Virus record (IMG/VR): IMGVR_UViG_3300023179_000054 | Coordinates: 1-64,000 of that record | DNA from: a virus | Length of the DNA: 64,000 bases | Strand: one strand, 5' to 3' | Part shown: positions 16,289 to 24,638 of the stretch, one piece after another | Position numbering within the stretch: position 1 is the stretch's first letter | Layout of the letters: every line of letters starts with the position of its first letter | The notes under the pieces: model-generated | The model's database searches: none | Told to the model about the DNA's origin: nothing | The model's input: only the letters and a program-made list of their open reading frames with translations | Translations under genes and position numbers: made by a program

Positions 16289-17846
16289 AATATATTTTCT
16301 CCTTTAGAATATCAATATGTTCTGGTTCATTCTTAACTAATTCGGCCCAGTAGTCTCTTTTTTTATTCAATCTATTTGCTGCTTTTAAAGCATTTTTATA
16401 AAAATCATTATTGAGTGAAAAAGTATCTAGCAACTGTCTATCTGTTGGGAAAAAATTTGTTCCTGTTGCAACAGCATTTATTCCCGAATCATCAAATTGG
16501 TAATTATTAAATTTCATTTCCGAAACATTTTTAAACGCATCAACATGTGAGACAACATTTAAATTACACATAAATTCTGAATATTCTCTTCTACCTACAT
16601 CTCTCCAATATTCTGTATCATCTCGGTGTGATAAAGCATAATGTAAGGCCACAAATTCCGAAAATCCTTTAAATTGTGTCCTACATGCCAAACTATAAGC
16701 ATCTTTATCAAACTGGCTAACATAACCTTCTGGTTCTCTATCTAATACTCTAATAAGTTTAACTAAAAACATATGGACGCTATAAAGACCATTACTTTCT
16801 AATGGTTCAATAAAACCACCCGAAAGGCCGATAGGTACAACGTTTTTATACCAAAGTCTTTCATAACAACCTACTCTAAACTTTAATTTACGAAAGTTGA
16901 GTTCTCCGTTAAGTAGACCTTTGGATTGTAAATGATCTTTAAATTCTTCCAGAGCGACATCATCATCAATATACTTATCTGAATAAACGTATCCGGTTCC
17001 CATTCTACTCCAAACAGGAGTATTCCACACCCACCCATTACCTATAGCATGACAATCGGTGTATGTTACGAGTTGCTTTCTTTTATCTGTATATGGAACT
17101 TGGACGGCCCATGCCGAATTATTTGGTAGAATTTTTGTTAGTGAAATAAAAGGAACATCCAACTTACTATATAAAACCGATCTGAAACCGGTACAATCAA
17201 TATATAAATCAGCGATAACTTCTTCACCATTATCTAATATAAGTTTTTTAATACCATCTTCGTCTGTATGAATATCTTTAACCTCAGCAAGGATATTTTT
17301 AACACCTTTTGGCATAGCATAATGTGATTTCAACCATAAAGCAAACTGTACCGCATTAAAATGATAAGCACAATCATTATCAAAACTATAGTTAGGAAGT
17401 ATATTATTTTTATCAGAAATTTTATTTTGATTAACAAGTGCCATAATAGGATAAACACAATCAGCATAATCGCTAATAGGTGTTTCCGGATAAAACATCT
17501 TTTTTAAATACCAGTCATTTTTATTATTAAGATTGCCATCAACATTAGTGCCACCAAAAGGATAATGGAATGAACCAGCACCTTTTTTATAGAAATCTGT
17601 AAATCTAATGGAGAGTTTATATGTGGCATCACAATGCTTCATGAAATCTTCATCTTTAATCTCTAACAGTCGTAGCCATTCGTTAATGAAACCTAAGGTA
17701 GCTTCACCAACACCAACTGTAGGAATATTAGGACTTTCTATGAGTGTGATATCTCGACCTTTAAGACGGGCAATAAGAGTAGCAGCAGTCATCCATCCAG
17801 CAGAACCTCCACCAACGATAACAATCTTTTTAATCTGCTTACTCAT
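16275..17846 (-). CDS. FAD-dependent tryptophan halogenase
   Basis: A 523-residue flavin-dependent halogenase of the PrnA/RebH family, which uses FADH2, oxygen and halide to halogenate an electron-rich ring. Visible are GxGxxG (G12-G-G-S-A-G17), GEAT (48-51), the catalytic lysine K77 in ATYKLSI (PrnA K79), the WxWxIP-like motif W272-V-W-N-T-P277, and GFIEPLESNGL. The start at 17846 has GAGG upstream and an ATGA overlap with gp43. A reduced-flavin supply protein is not evident. Marine phage VirX1 is a precedent for halogenation of varied substrates. Confidence 0.88.
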   Translation of the reverse strand: MSKQIKKIVIVGGGSAGWMTAATLIARLKGRDITLIESPNIPTVGVGEATLGFINEWLRLLEIKDEDFMKHCDATYKLSIRFTDFYKKGAGSFHYPFGGTNVDGNLNNKNDWYLKKMFYPETPISDYADCVYPIMALVNQNKISDKNNILPNYSFDNDCAYHFNAVQFALWLKSHYAMPKGVKNILAEVKDIHTDEDGIKKLILDNGEEVIADLYIDCTGFRSVLYSKLDVPFISLTKILPNNSAWAVQVPYTDKRKQLVTYTDCHAIGNGWVWNTPVWSRMGTGYVYSDKYIDDDVALEEFKDHLQSKGLLNGELNFRKLKFRVGCYERLWYKNVVPIGLSGGFIEPLESNGLYSVHMFLVKLIRVLDREPEGYVSQFDKDAYSLACRTQFKGFSEFVALHYALSHRDDTEYWRDVGRREYSEFMCNLNVVSHVDAFKNVSEMKFNNYQFDDSGINAVATGTNFFPTDRQLLDTFSLNNDFYKNALKAANRLNKKRDYWAELVKNEPEHIDILKEKIYYEEG

Positions 17847-20401
17847 GAAAAGAAATCCTCTAAACTTGAGACCTTCTCGGTCTTCCACCCAATACTATCA
17901 AGGATTATTTCGAGAGGGTAAAGAAAGGCCTTCTCGAACTGTGTATCATAATCGATATATTTAGTTAAGGCAAATTCTTCTGGTATGCCGCCTTGAGGGA
18001 AAGAAATAACATTAGATTGAATAGTATTTGGTTCTTTGAGGAAGATAAACTTCAGTTTTTCACCATTCTGAATTAGAGGATACTTTGATGTTAGTCCATT
18101 AGTATTAAGGAAATGGTTATACATGAGAGCACCTCTAACGTGAATGGGAGTACCGCTGCCATAGATGGATCGTTTGTCAGCATACTTAACCAGACCATTA
18201 AGACCACGGGGGAAAGAAATATCAGCAAGTGGTAAAGTTTCGAACTCTTGACGAAATTCTTGTATAAATTGCTGAATAGCATTTTCATCTTTGTCAAAAA
18301 TAACATCAACAGCCTCTCTTAGTTTGTCTCTACATGCTGATGGTGTCGAGGACTTAACCATCTCAAGGCCCATAACTTTCTTTTTAGGTTGAGCATATTG
18401 CACACCTTCTGAGTTATGAACGTTTAGAATATATCTTTTCTTGGCAGTCCAGATTGCCTTATCTGCCAAGACCTCTCGCTTCATTACTATCTTTTGCTGG
18501 AAGACGTTAGTATATTCCCCAAGTTCTCGGCAAGCATTATCAATAACAGGTTGAATTTTATTCTCACAGACCTTATCAAGGAAGGAGATGATGCCTGATG
18601 AATTCCTAACTGCACCGTCTGCGTTAATAGTTTTGTCCACAAGAGGGCCAAGGCGTAGATACACCGAGTCTGTATCGACCGCAATAACATAATCATCCTC
18701 CGTTTTTAATATTTTGTTGAGATACTTATTAATCTCTCCTTCGATCCACCGTATTGACAATTGGCCAGTAGTCGTGACCGCAATCGCATTCCGTAGGTCG
18801 AAGAACCGAAAATACTTAGAACCCAGTGCCCCGTATAACGAGTTGAGCGATACTTTTTTAGAGAGTTGCAAGTTGTTATACCTTGCAATTCGGTTTTTGA
18901 TTTCTTTTCTTTTTTCTTTATCACCTTTTTCTTTTTCATATTCCTGTTCCGCTTCTAACATCTTTTTCTTATAAACTTTACGGTCAGCGAACATCTTCTC
19001 GACCATTTCAGGCATAAACCCTTGTTTATCACGGCGATAGAATTGTCCGTTGGCGGTTAAACAAACATCTTTATTTTTTAACCCAGATAGATCCAACTTA
19101 CGGGCCAATAGGCGATCAACACTAACACCGTCTGAAATAATGCTACGCATAGCATCATCGTAATCAACAGGCTCAATAATTGTTTCAGGAGATATATTGG
19201 ATCCCATAATGACACTAGGATACTCACTATTAACGTCAAAAGAAGCAACCCAATTATGAAATCCATTAATGGTATCCTTAACATAGGCACCCACATATGC
19301 GGCCTCCTTTTCGTGGCGTTCAATTGGTGGAACAACTACATTCTTACCTTTGAGATGATGGAAACAAATAACGTCCCACATTCTAACTTGTGCGAACACA
19401 TCCTCATAATTACATTTGTTATCATAAGATAAGGTAAGGGCCAATTCAATCAACTTATTTTTATCATCAATCTTGTCAACAAGGTCAACGTCTTTAATGT
19501 TATAGTCGATGAACTTTTGATAGTCCTCCTTATACAAGTTCAACAAAGAACCGTATTCTTCATAGGATAGTTTGCGTTCACCAAGTTCAACGTGTGCGAT
19601 ACTATCCAACTTATAGGACTCTTGTGATTTTCCGTCTTTAGCATATCGCTGGTACAAATCAAGCAAATCAAGTGTGGCAATACCTAAAATAGAATAGGAC
19701 TTAATCTTTCTATTCATACCAAGGTCAACCATCTTATCGTTGATTACACCCCACGGAGAAAGTTTCTTGGCCTCATTCTCTCCCATTAGTTTGCGAATAC
19801 GATTGACCAAATATGGTATATCGAAGTTCTGGACATTCCAACCTGTAATGATGTCAGGATATTCTGATTGCCACCAACCAAGAAACTTACGAATAAGATC
19901 AAACTCATCCGCACATTTCATATACGTAACATCATCTCTGCTATTAGAATAATCACCACAACCAAGTGTAGTGAATTGTCCGTCCATTTTAATTGTGATT
20001 GCTGTTAGTGGGCCGTTAGCATGTTCTGGTTCAGGGAATCCACCTTCTGGCGGTTCACCAACCTCGATATCGATGTTGGCCACTTTGATAAGGGACATAT
20101 CCCAATCAACAACACCTTTAAACTCATCGGCAATAAAGCAATATTGATAACGAGTATTACCATAAACTTTAAAGTTCTCAACATTATCATATTGAGAAAC
20201 GAAATCCCGGGCATCTCTAATGTTGCCAGGTTTTACCTTACCAACATAGTCGCCATGAATAGTTTTATATTTTGTGGGGGTCTGTGAAGGCACGAAAAGA
20301 GAAGGGTGATACTCGACTTTATGTCGCACCCTTCTCCCTTCTTCAACACCTCGATATAGAATTCTTCCGCCCCATACCTCAACGTTTGTGTAAAATTTCA
20401 T
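17843..20401 (-). CDS. 43: DNA polymerase gp43 (family B)
   Basis: An 852-residue replicative polymerase with 3'-5' exonuclease. The exonuclease motifs are D111-I-E113, WNVQNFDIPYL, and the YNIKDVDLV motif. The polymerase motifs are DVNSEYPS (A), the NSLYGALG helix (B) and VDTDSVYL (C), with a KKRY segment near the thumb. T4 gp43 is 898 residues. The ATG overlaps the stop of the upstream small gene by one base. Confidence 0.96.
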   Translation of the reverse strand: MKFYTNVEVWGGRILYRGVEEGRRVRHKVEYHPSLFVPSQTPTKYKTIHGDYVGKVKPGNIRDARDFVSQYDNVENFKVYGNTRYQYCFIADEFKGVVDWDMSLIKVANIDIEVGEPPEGGFPEPEHANGPLTAITIKMDGQFTTLGCGDYSNSRDDVTYMKCADEFDLIRKFLGWWQSEYPDIITGWNVQNFDIPYLVNRIRKLMGENEAKKLSPWGVINDKMVDLGMNRKIKSYSILGIATLDLLDLYQRYAKDGKSQESYKLDSIAHVELGERKLSYEEYGSLLNLYKEDYQKFIDYNIKDVDLVDKIDDKNKLIELALTLSYDNKCNYEDVFAQVRMWDVICFHHLKGKNVVVPPIERHEKEAAYVGAYVKDTINGFHNWVASFDVNSEYPSVIMGSNISPETIIEPVDYDDAMRSIISDGVSVDRLLARKLDLSGLKNKDVCLTANGQFYRRDKQGFMPEMVEKMFADRKVYKKKMLEAEQEYEKEKGDKEKRKEIKNRIARYNNLQLSKKVSLNSLYGALGSKYFRFFDLRNAIAVTTTGQLSIRWIEGEINKYLNKILKTEDDYVIAVDTDSVYLRLGPLVDKTINADGAVRNSSGIISFLDKVCENKIQPVIDNACRELGEYTNVFQQKIVMKREVLADKAIWTAKKRYILNVHNSEGVQYAQPKKKVMGLEMVKSSTPSACRDKLREAVDVIFDKDENAIQQFIQEFRQEFETLPLADISFPRGLNGLVKYADKRSIYGSGTPIHVRGALMYNHFLNTNGLTSKYPLIQNGEKLKFIFLKEPNTIQSNVISFPQGGIPEEFALTKYIDYDTQFEKAFLYPLEIILDSIGWKTEKVSSLEDFFS

Positions 20402-20715
20402 TATTTTCCTGGGATAATAAGTTTGCTGTCTGGTACCATAACGCCACCGAATACGGCATTATATTGATTAATGAACTCAGAAATAGGATTCATCTTTGCT
20501 AACACATGTGCCGCATTAATCTCAACTTCTTTGTCTTCTGACCATTCACAATATGGTGCGAAACCAACTGATGGTTCTTTTGGATTCATCTGGCTCGGCA
20601 CGACCATAACACGAACAGGATTTTTTAGTGTGATAGTATCCTTGGTCTCTTTAACAATTTCACCGAGGATATCTTGCCCATTTAGTAGGCGTAGGTTTTT
20701 AATATTTGTAGCCAT
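20401..20715 (-). CDS. Conserved phage protein, possible LSm-like fold
   Basis: A 104-residue beta-rich protein beginning KNLRLLNGQDILGEI, a pattern of strand-turn-strand reminiscent of Sm-like proteins, followed by V-R-V-M-V-V-P and a helical C-terminus (NPISEFINQY). This short gene type is common next to polymerase in marine T4-like phages; function is unknown. It is coupled both ways by single-base overlaps. Confidence 0.65.
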   Translation of the reverse strand: MATNIKNLRLLNGQDILGEIVKETKDTITLKNPVRVMVVPSQMNPKEPSVGFAPYCEWSEDKEVEINAAHVLAKMNPISEFINQYNAVFGGVMVPDSKLIIPGK

Positions 20716-20924
20716 TAGTCTGCAATCTCCATTAAATAATCATAAACTCCAACCGTCACCCATTTCTCAGGAATGTGAGTGGTTCGGTTTCCATTCTCAC
20801 CCATAAATGAGTAAGAGTTATCAAGATCCATAATCTTGACAATTCGCTCCCACTTGCCATCAAAGGCACGCTGCTTAAAAGCAGTCTCTAAAACATGCAT
20901 CTTACTTTCATGAAAAGGTACCAT
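20715..20924 (-). CDS. Small hypothetical protein
   Basis: A 69-residue protein. I start it at 20924, where AAGGAG is followed by 7 bases and ATG; the longer frame begins inside the upstream gap. It joins the next gene by TAATG. Mixed alpha-beta, not recognised. Confidence 0.6.
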   Translation of the reverse strand: MVPFHESKMHVLETAFKQRAFDGKWERIVKIMDLDNSYSFMGENGNRTTHIPEKWVTVGVYDYLMEIAD

Positions 20925-20934
20925 AGTAATCTCC

Positions 20935-21552
20935 TTAGTCCCATAGGCCACGATAATACTTACCAAACAATCTAAATCCGTTATTTATTCTATCATTATA
21001 CTCTTTTATACCCTCTCTGTCAACCCAATAATCTGGGTTTGTTTGTGTCATTTGAACTCTTTGATACGGAACACCGTCATCATCTTCCCATTTGTTCCAA
21101 TCATACACAGGTGTTCCGTGAACAAACTTATCTTCCCAACTATCATCAAGTTCCTGCTCGAAGGCCCAGATCATTTCATTAAGAACCCATTCCCACTTGT
21201 AATGAACCCAGTTATCATCATCTCCACCATGGCGCATATGTTCTGGTAAGTCCTCATCATCAACAATAGGAGAACCTTGCTTGGTTGCTTTGAGTTGTTT
21301 AAGCATAGGAAGAATGATATGTGCGAGTGTATTGTCCATAGACCAAGTATCATAATCATCAATATGAACTTTGACTTTTCGACCACCTTTTAGTTCATGA
21401 ATCCAGTTAAAGAAATCTTCGGCAGGAGTATTTTCACAAATCCAATCGCCAATATCTTCACAGGTTTTTTCACTAACACCTACTTTTTGTAGCAGGTCAA
21501 CGGTTTGATAAACACCCCACCACTTATAATATGGGCCTATGTAAACTTTCAT
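20935..21552 (-). CDS. Conserved hypothetical protein of marine T4-like phages
   Basis: A 205-residue acidic, Trp-rich protein (MKVYIGPY start; DYDTWSMDNTLAHIILPML block at residues 66-84; VDDEDLP). I recall this block as conserved across cyanophage and pelagiphage hypotheticals. No catalytic motif is evident. High Asp/Trp content suggests a soluble binding protein. Confidence 0.65.
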   Translation of the reverse strand: MKVYIGPYYKWWGVYQTVDLLQKVGVSEKTCEDIGDWICENTPAEDFFNWIHELKGGRKVKVHIDDYDTWSMDNTLAHIILPMLKQLKATKQGSPIVDDEDLPEHMRHGGDDDNWVHYKWEWVLNEMIWAFEQELDDSWEDKFVHGTPVYDWNKWEDDDGVPYQRVQMTQTNPDYWVDREGIKEYNDRINNGFRLFGKYYRGLWD

Positions 21553-21563
21553 AATTTAATCCT

Positions 21564-22244
21564 TTATGATTTAACACTAATACTAGACGCTACTACAACT
21601 CTTAATTTATTACTATGTGGTTTTTTAGACATCGCTACTTTATGATTAATAAAAGAAGGAAAAATTATTAAATCATCTTCTTTTGAATTTATATAATTAT
21701 TAACTCGGTACATGGAGTTTTCTTTTTTACTTTTATCTAAATTAATTCCAATTTTCATATAATCAATAAATGGACCTATACTGAGTGGATTTTCAAATTT
21801 TGTGTGTTCGTGAAAATTTGAATCGAATGATAAATAATGTATCATGACAAATTGATTGGAATATCCATCGGCATACTGAGATAGGTGATTATGGCATTCC
21901 ATATGTCCGTTTATACCAACATTAATGTTATCAATACTCCACCTATATAAAATATTATTAATATTTGTTCCATAAATAGATGTCATATAATTTTTTATTA
22001 TGTTATCATATACTAAACCGAGTTGAGTAAAATTTATTTTTTTATATTTTGGATTATCAAAATTACCATAATAATTATGAAAAGAAATATCAGGAGAATT
22101 TTTTAGAGTAGATTCTCTATTGGGGTTTTTTTCATAATTGTAGATAATTGTATCCATTATTTCTTTTTTATTATAAGAATTTGGGTCTATTGCTGTTTTA
22201 TAATAATTAACTTCAAATAGTGTATTTTTTTCCAATAGTGTCAT
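21564..22244 (-). CDS. 2OG-Fe(II) oxygenase-like protein (HxH type)
   Basis: A 226-residue protein related to the 2OG-FeII_Oxy_5 group. It shows MECHNH (H118, H120) in the metal region, IHYLSF, and the EDDLIIFPSFINHKV block typical of the C-terminal half, ending in an Arg-containing strand (RVVVASS). Very AT-rich. It overlaps the ferredoxin gene by 32 bases. Substrate unknown. Confidence 0.65.
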   Translation of the reverse strand: MTLLEKNTLFEVNYYKTAIDPNSYNKKEIMDTIIYNYEKNPNRESTLKNSPDISFHNYYGNFDNPKYKKINFTQLGLVYDNIIKNYMTSIYGTNINNILYRWSIDNINVGINGHMECHNHLSQYADGYSNQFVMIHYLSFDSNFHEHTKFENPLSIGPFIDYMKIGINLDKSKKENSMYRVNNYINSKEDDLIIFPSFINHKVAMSKKPHSNKLRVVVASSISVKS

Positions 22245-22407
22245 ATTGTTCTCTCACTATCTTCACGATGTTGTTGGAGCAGCTGCCGCACACTTGCGAA
22301 CAACCAAGTTCTTTTAGTATGGTGCCAACCGACGGTTGACGTTCCTTACCGTTAATACATTCCTTGACTTTATCTTCGGTAATCAAATTACAGGAGCAGA
22401 TAATCAT
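22213..22407 (-). CDS. Bfd-like [2Fe-2S] ferredoxin
   Basis: A 64-residue protein with C4-x-C6 and C40-x2-C43, the pattern of the BFD-like [2Fe-2S] domain; spacing between pairs is 33 rather than the usual 31-32. In bacteria Bfd reduces bacterioferritin to release iron, and similar domains serve in nitrite reductases and NifU. It is driven by a perfect TTGACA-N17-TATAAT promoter at 22427-22455, so it is an early gene, just before an iron-dependent oxygenase. Confidence 0.75.
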   Translation of the reverse strand: MIICSCNLITEDKVKECINGKERQPSVGTILKELGCSQVCGSCSNNIVKIVREQYDTIGKKYTI

Positions 22408-22426
22408 TCCTCACCTCTACCTATAT

Positions 22427-22455
22427 ATTATAGTATAAAATGGAGTATATGTCAA
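22427..22455 (-). promoter_or_regulatory. Perfect consensus sigma70 promoter
   Basis: TTGACA (22450-22455), 17-base spacer, TATAAT (22427-22432) on the minus strand, ahead of the Bfd-like gene. The -35 end touches the ribosome-binding region of the divergent plus-strand halogenase-like gene at 22457. Confidence 0.85.
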
Positions 22456-22456
22456 T

Positions 22457-23632
22457 ATGAAAAAACTTGCTATTATCGGTCGAGGAACAGCTGGATCTTT
22501 GGCCGCTGCACATTTCCTTAGACATACTGATTGGGAAATAGACTGGTATTTTGATAATGATATTAAACCTCAGGCCGTTGGTGAAGGTTCTAATTTAATT
22601 CTTCCTAATTTTTTAAAAAATTGTTTGAATTTTGAACACCATGATTTATCAAAAATTGATGGTTCTTTTAAAGCATCTATATATAAAGAAGGTTGGGGAA
22701 AAGGTCAAGGATTTCATCATACTTTTGCTCCGCCACTTTTATCATACCATTTTAATGCTAACAAATTACAAGATTATATATTATCTTTAGTTAGAAGTAA
22801 TCCAAAACTAACAATCAAAGAGCAAAATATAATTCATGATAATATAGACTCCGATTTTATTTTAGATAGTTCAGGTCGTCCAAAATCTTACGAAGAATTT
22901 CATTTATCAAAATATATTCCGGTAAATTCAGTCCATGTAAACCAGTGTTATTGGGAATATCCAAGATTTCAATATACTTTAACAATTGCCAGACCATATG
23001 GGTGGGTCTTTGGCATACCTTTACAAAATAGGTGTAGTATTGGATATATGTATAATAATAACATAAACACTCTCGAAGAAGTTAAAGAAGATATAAAACA
23101 TATTTTCACTCAGTTTAACCTTGTACCTAGCGACCAAACAAATACTTTTAGTTTTAAAAATTATTATAGGAAACAAAATTATAGCGAAAGAATATGTTAT
23201 AATGGTAATGCATCTTTTTTCTTAGAACCTATGGAAGCAACATCAATAGGAATGATGCAAGTTATAAATAAATGGTCTCTTGACTTATTTAACGATATCT
23301 CAAATATTGATATTATCAATTATAGATATTATACAGTTAACAAAGAAATTGAATCTGTAATTATGCTACATTATTTTGCCGGATCTATTTACGATACAGA
23401 TTTTTGGAAATTTGCCAAAGAGAGAGGTGAAAAGTGTATGTTGGATTCTTTAACACAAAAAAAATATAAACTTGATAGATCATTTCATGAAATGTTAAAT
23501 GATGTTGATAATAATAAAAGGTTTGAAGGATTTGGAACTTGGAATAAAGAATCATTTAAGCAAAATATAGTAGGTCTTGATGTTAGAGAAAATCTTGATA
23601 ACTTAATTAATAATACAATTATAGGAGAATAA
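22457..23632 (+). CDS. Tryptophan-halogenase-like flavoprotein
   Basis: A 391-residue flavoprotein on the plus strand. It has the dinucleotide motif G8-R-G10-T-A-G13, VGEGSN (halogenase GEAT region), a conserved lysine K72 in GSFKASI aligned with the PrnA catalytic lysine, WVFGIP near residue 182 as the WxWxIP motif, and FLEPMEATSIG as the C-terminal binding motif. It is shorter than PrnA-type enzymes and nearer to the small halogenase-like phage proteins. It leads the only plus-strand block, followed by the spanin pair. Confidence 0.8.
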   Translation: MKKLAIIGRGTAGSLAAAHFLRHTDWEIDWYFDNDIKPQAVGEGSNLILPNFLKNCLNFEHHDLSKIDGSFKASIYKEGWGKGQGFHHTFAPPLLSYHFNANKLQDYILSLVRSNPKLTIKEQNIIHDNIDSDFILDSSGRPKSYEEFHLSKYIPVNSVHVNQCYWEYPRFQYTLTIARPYGWVFGIPLQNRCSIGYMYNNNINTLEEVKEDIKHIFTQFNLVPSDQTNTFSFKNYYRKQNYSERICYNGNASFFLEPMEATSIGMMQVINKWSLDLFNDISNIDIINYRYYTVNKEIESVIMLHYFAGSIYDTDFWKFAKERGEKCMLDSLTQKKYKLDRSFHEMLNDVDNNKRFEGFGTWNKESFKQNIVGLDVRENLDNLINNTIIGE

Positions 23633-23633
23633 T

Positions 23634-23972
23634 ATGCCAATTAATAGTTGGACAATCAATCTCGTCTTAGGAGTAGTTCTATCTATCATTGTTGGTGGCG
23701 GAATCTACGTCTGGAAAGAATCCATAGCGACACAAGCATTGGTTGAATATAAGTCACAAGAATACTTAAAACAGTTAGAGGAACAAAAGAAGGCCATGGA
23801 AGATACGGCGGCTATCCTAAAAGAAAGCACCGAGATTGTGGCCGACCTTAAAGACAAGACCATTCAAATGAATGAGAAGGTTAAAAATTTGGAATCATAT
23901 CTAGATACTCACAAAGATGAAAAGGAATCTTCTGAGGTTCTTAAAAGAACATTTAAGGAACTATCACAATGA
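23634..23972 (+). CDS. i-spanin (Rz-like)
   Basis: A 112-residue protein with one N-terminal transmembrane segment (about residues 8-26) and a long periplasmic coiled coil (about 30-110, rich in Lys, Glu and Leu), as in Rz-type inner-membrane spanins. Its stop overlaps the start of a lipoprotein gene by ATGA, the classical spanin arrangement. It would fuse inner and outer membranes with its partner at the last step of lysis in a Gram-negative host. Confidence 0.82.
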   Translation: MPINSWTINLVLGVVLSIIVGGGIYVWKESIATQALVEYKSQEYLKQLEEQKKAMEDTAAILKESTEIVADLKDKTIQMNEKVKNLESYLDTHKDEKESSEVLKRTFKELSQ

Positions 23973-24229
23973 AGAAACTAATTCTCCTTTCACTATTACT
24001 AGCTGGCTGTCAATCAACAGTACCAACAACTAAACTACAAGTCATTACACCTCCAGATGAAATGTATGACTGTCCAATCAAGACAAAGTGGCCGAACTGG
24101 AAAACGCTAAACGACACCGACGTTGCTAAAACGATTGTTGAACTCTATAAGAACAATCATCGTTGTAAGAACTCCGTCGATGCCATTCGTAAATATCTAA
24201 CGGACGCTAAGGCCCAGATAGAAGATTAA
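23969..24229 (+). CDS. o-spanin lipoprotein (Rz1-like)
   Basis: An 86-residue lipoprotein: signal peptide ending in the lipobox LLAGC with lipid-modified Cys near residue 14, then a Pro/Thr-rich start and a helical, Cys-containing mature part. It pairs with the i-spanin upstream (ATGA overlap). It is longer than typical Rz1 but fits embedded or overlapping Rz1 proteins. It ends four bases into a convergent minus-strand gene. Confidence 0.78.
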   Translation: MKKLILLSLLLAGCQSTVPTTKLQVITPPDEMYDCPIKTKWPNWKTLNDTDVAKTIVELYKNNHRCKNSVDAIRKYLTDAKAQIED

Positions 24230-24414
24230 CTGGAAGAACCTGAGTCCTTAGCAGCCACACCAATACCAAGAAGTGATAGGACAAAAGGCCATGACTGGTC
24301 GAGAGGTGGCAGAGGAATGCTTTCAGGCCATACGCCAGCATATTTTAGTCCATAAGCAATCAAAGGGATTAGTGCCATAAGTGTTGTGCGCCAATCTTTA
24401 AGAATACTAGGCAT
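24226..24414 (-). CDS. Holin candidate (two membrane segments)
   Basis: A 62-residue protein with two hydrophobic stretches (about residues 11-26 and 41-54) and Ser/Gly-rich C-terminus, matching small class II holins. It converges with the spanin genes by a four-base overlap, and a CTAAATAG late-promoter-like motif lies 38 bases upstream with GGAG before the ATG, so late expression is likely. Position next to the spanins supports a lysis role, but the call is by shape and context only. Confidence 0.5.
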   Translation of the reverse strand: MPSILKDWRTTLMALIPLIAYGLKYAGVWPESIPLPPLDQSWPFVLSLLGIGVAAKDSGSSS

Positions 24415-24452
24415 ATTATTACTCCATATTGATAAACCCAGAATTGGGCGGA

Positions 24453-24460
24453 CTATTTAG
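24453..24460 (-). promoter_or_regulatory. CTAAATAG late-promoter-like motif
   Basis: CTAAATAG, 38 bases upstream of the holin-candidate ATG and immediately after tRNA-Gly. This is the best placed of the CTAAATA sites in this window. Confidence 0.5.
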
Positions 24461-24466
24461 GAGAAT

Positions 24467-24541
24467 TGGAGCGGAGAGTGGGAGTCGAACACCACATTCT
24501 GAGGTGGGAACCTCAGGTAATAACCATTATACGACCTCCGC
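24467..24541 (-). tRNA. tRNA-Gly-like gene with irregular arms
   Basis: A 75-base tRNA-shaped sequence with acceptor GCGGAGG/TCTCCGC, a Gly-type D-arm (TCGTATAATGG), T-loop TTCGACT and encoded CCA. The anticodon arm is odd: TGAGG/CCTCA pair perfectly, leaving only a six-base loop TTCCCA, and the T-stem GTGG-T-G/CCCAC has a bulged T. The anticodon is TCC or CCC, both Gly. It may be a tRNA with an unusual fold or a decaying gene. Confidence 0.7.
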
Positions 24542-24638
24542 AAGAAGGTGGGGACATTTAACGTCGGCCCCATGGACGTAGCACTTGTCTGGGAGACAAT
24601 ACTATTTAGCGTATTTGGTAACAAAAACTATTTGTTAC
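24542..24638 (-). ncRNA. Structured RNA with possible H-type pseudoknot
   Basis: In the gap before tRNA-Gly, the minus strand can form, in order: an 8-bp hairpin GTAACAAA/TTTGTTAC (24618-24638), a CTAAATAG motif (24602-24609), a 6-bp hairpin TTGTCT-CCC-AGACAA (24585-24599), and an H-type pseudoknot in which ACGTC/GACGT (24561-24579) encloses GGGG that pairs downstream CCCC (24550-24553). Loop lengths of 3, 2 and 7 suit such a fold. If the motif is a promoter, a short RNA leading into the tRNA would result. Nature unknown. Confidence 0.45.

Noticed and set aside
22408-22456. Plus-strand promoter for the halogenase-spanin block
   Set aside because: TATAGTATAAAAT is A/T-rich but no -35 at a proper distance is seen, and the same bases form a perfect minus-strand promoter.
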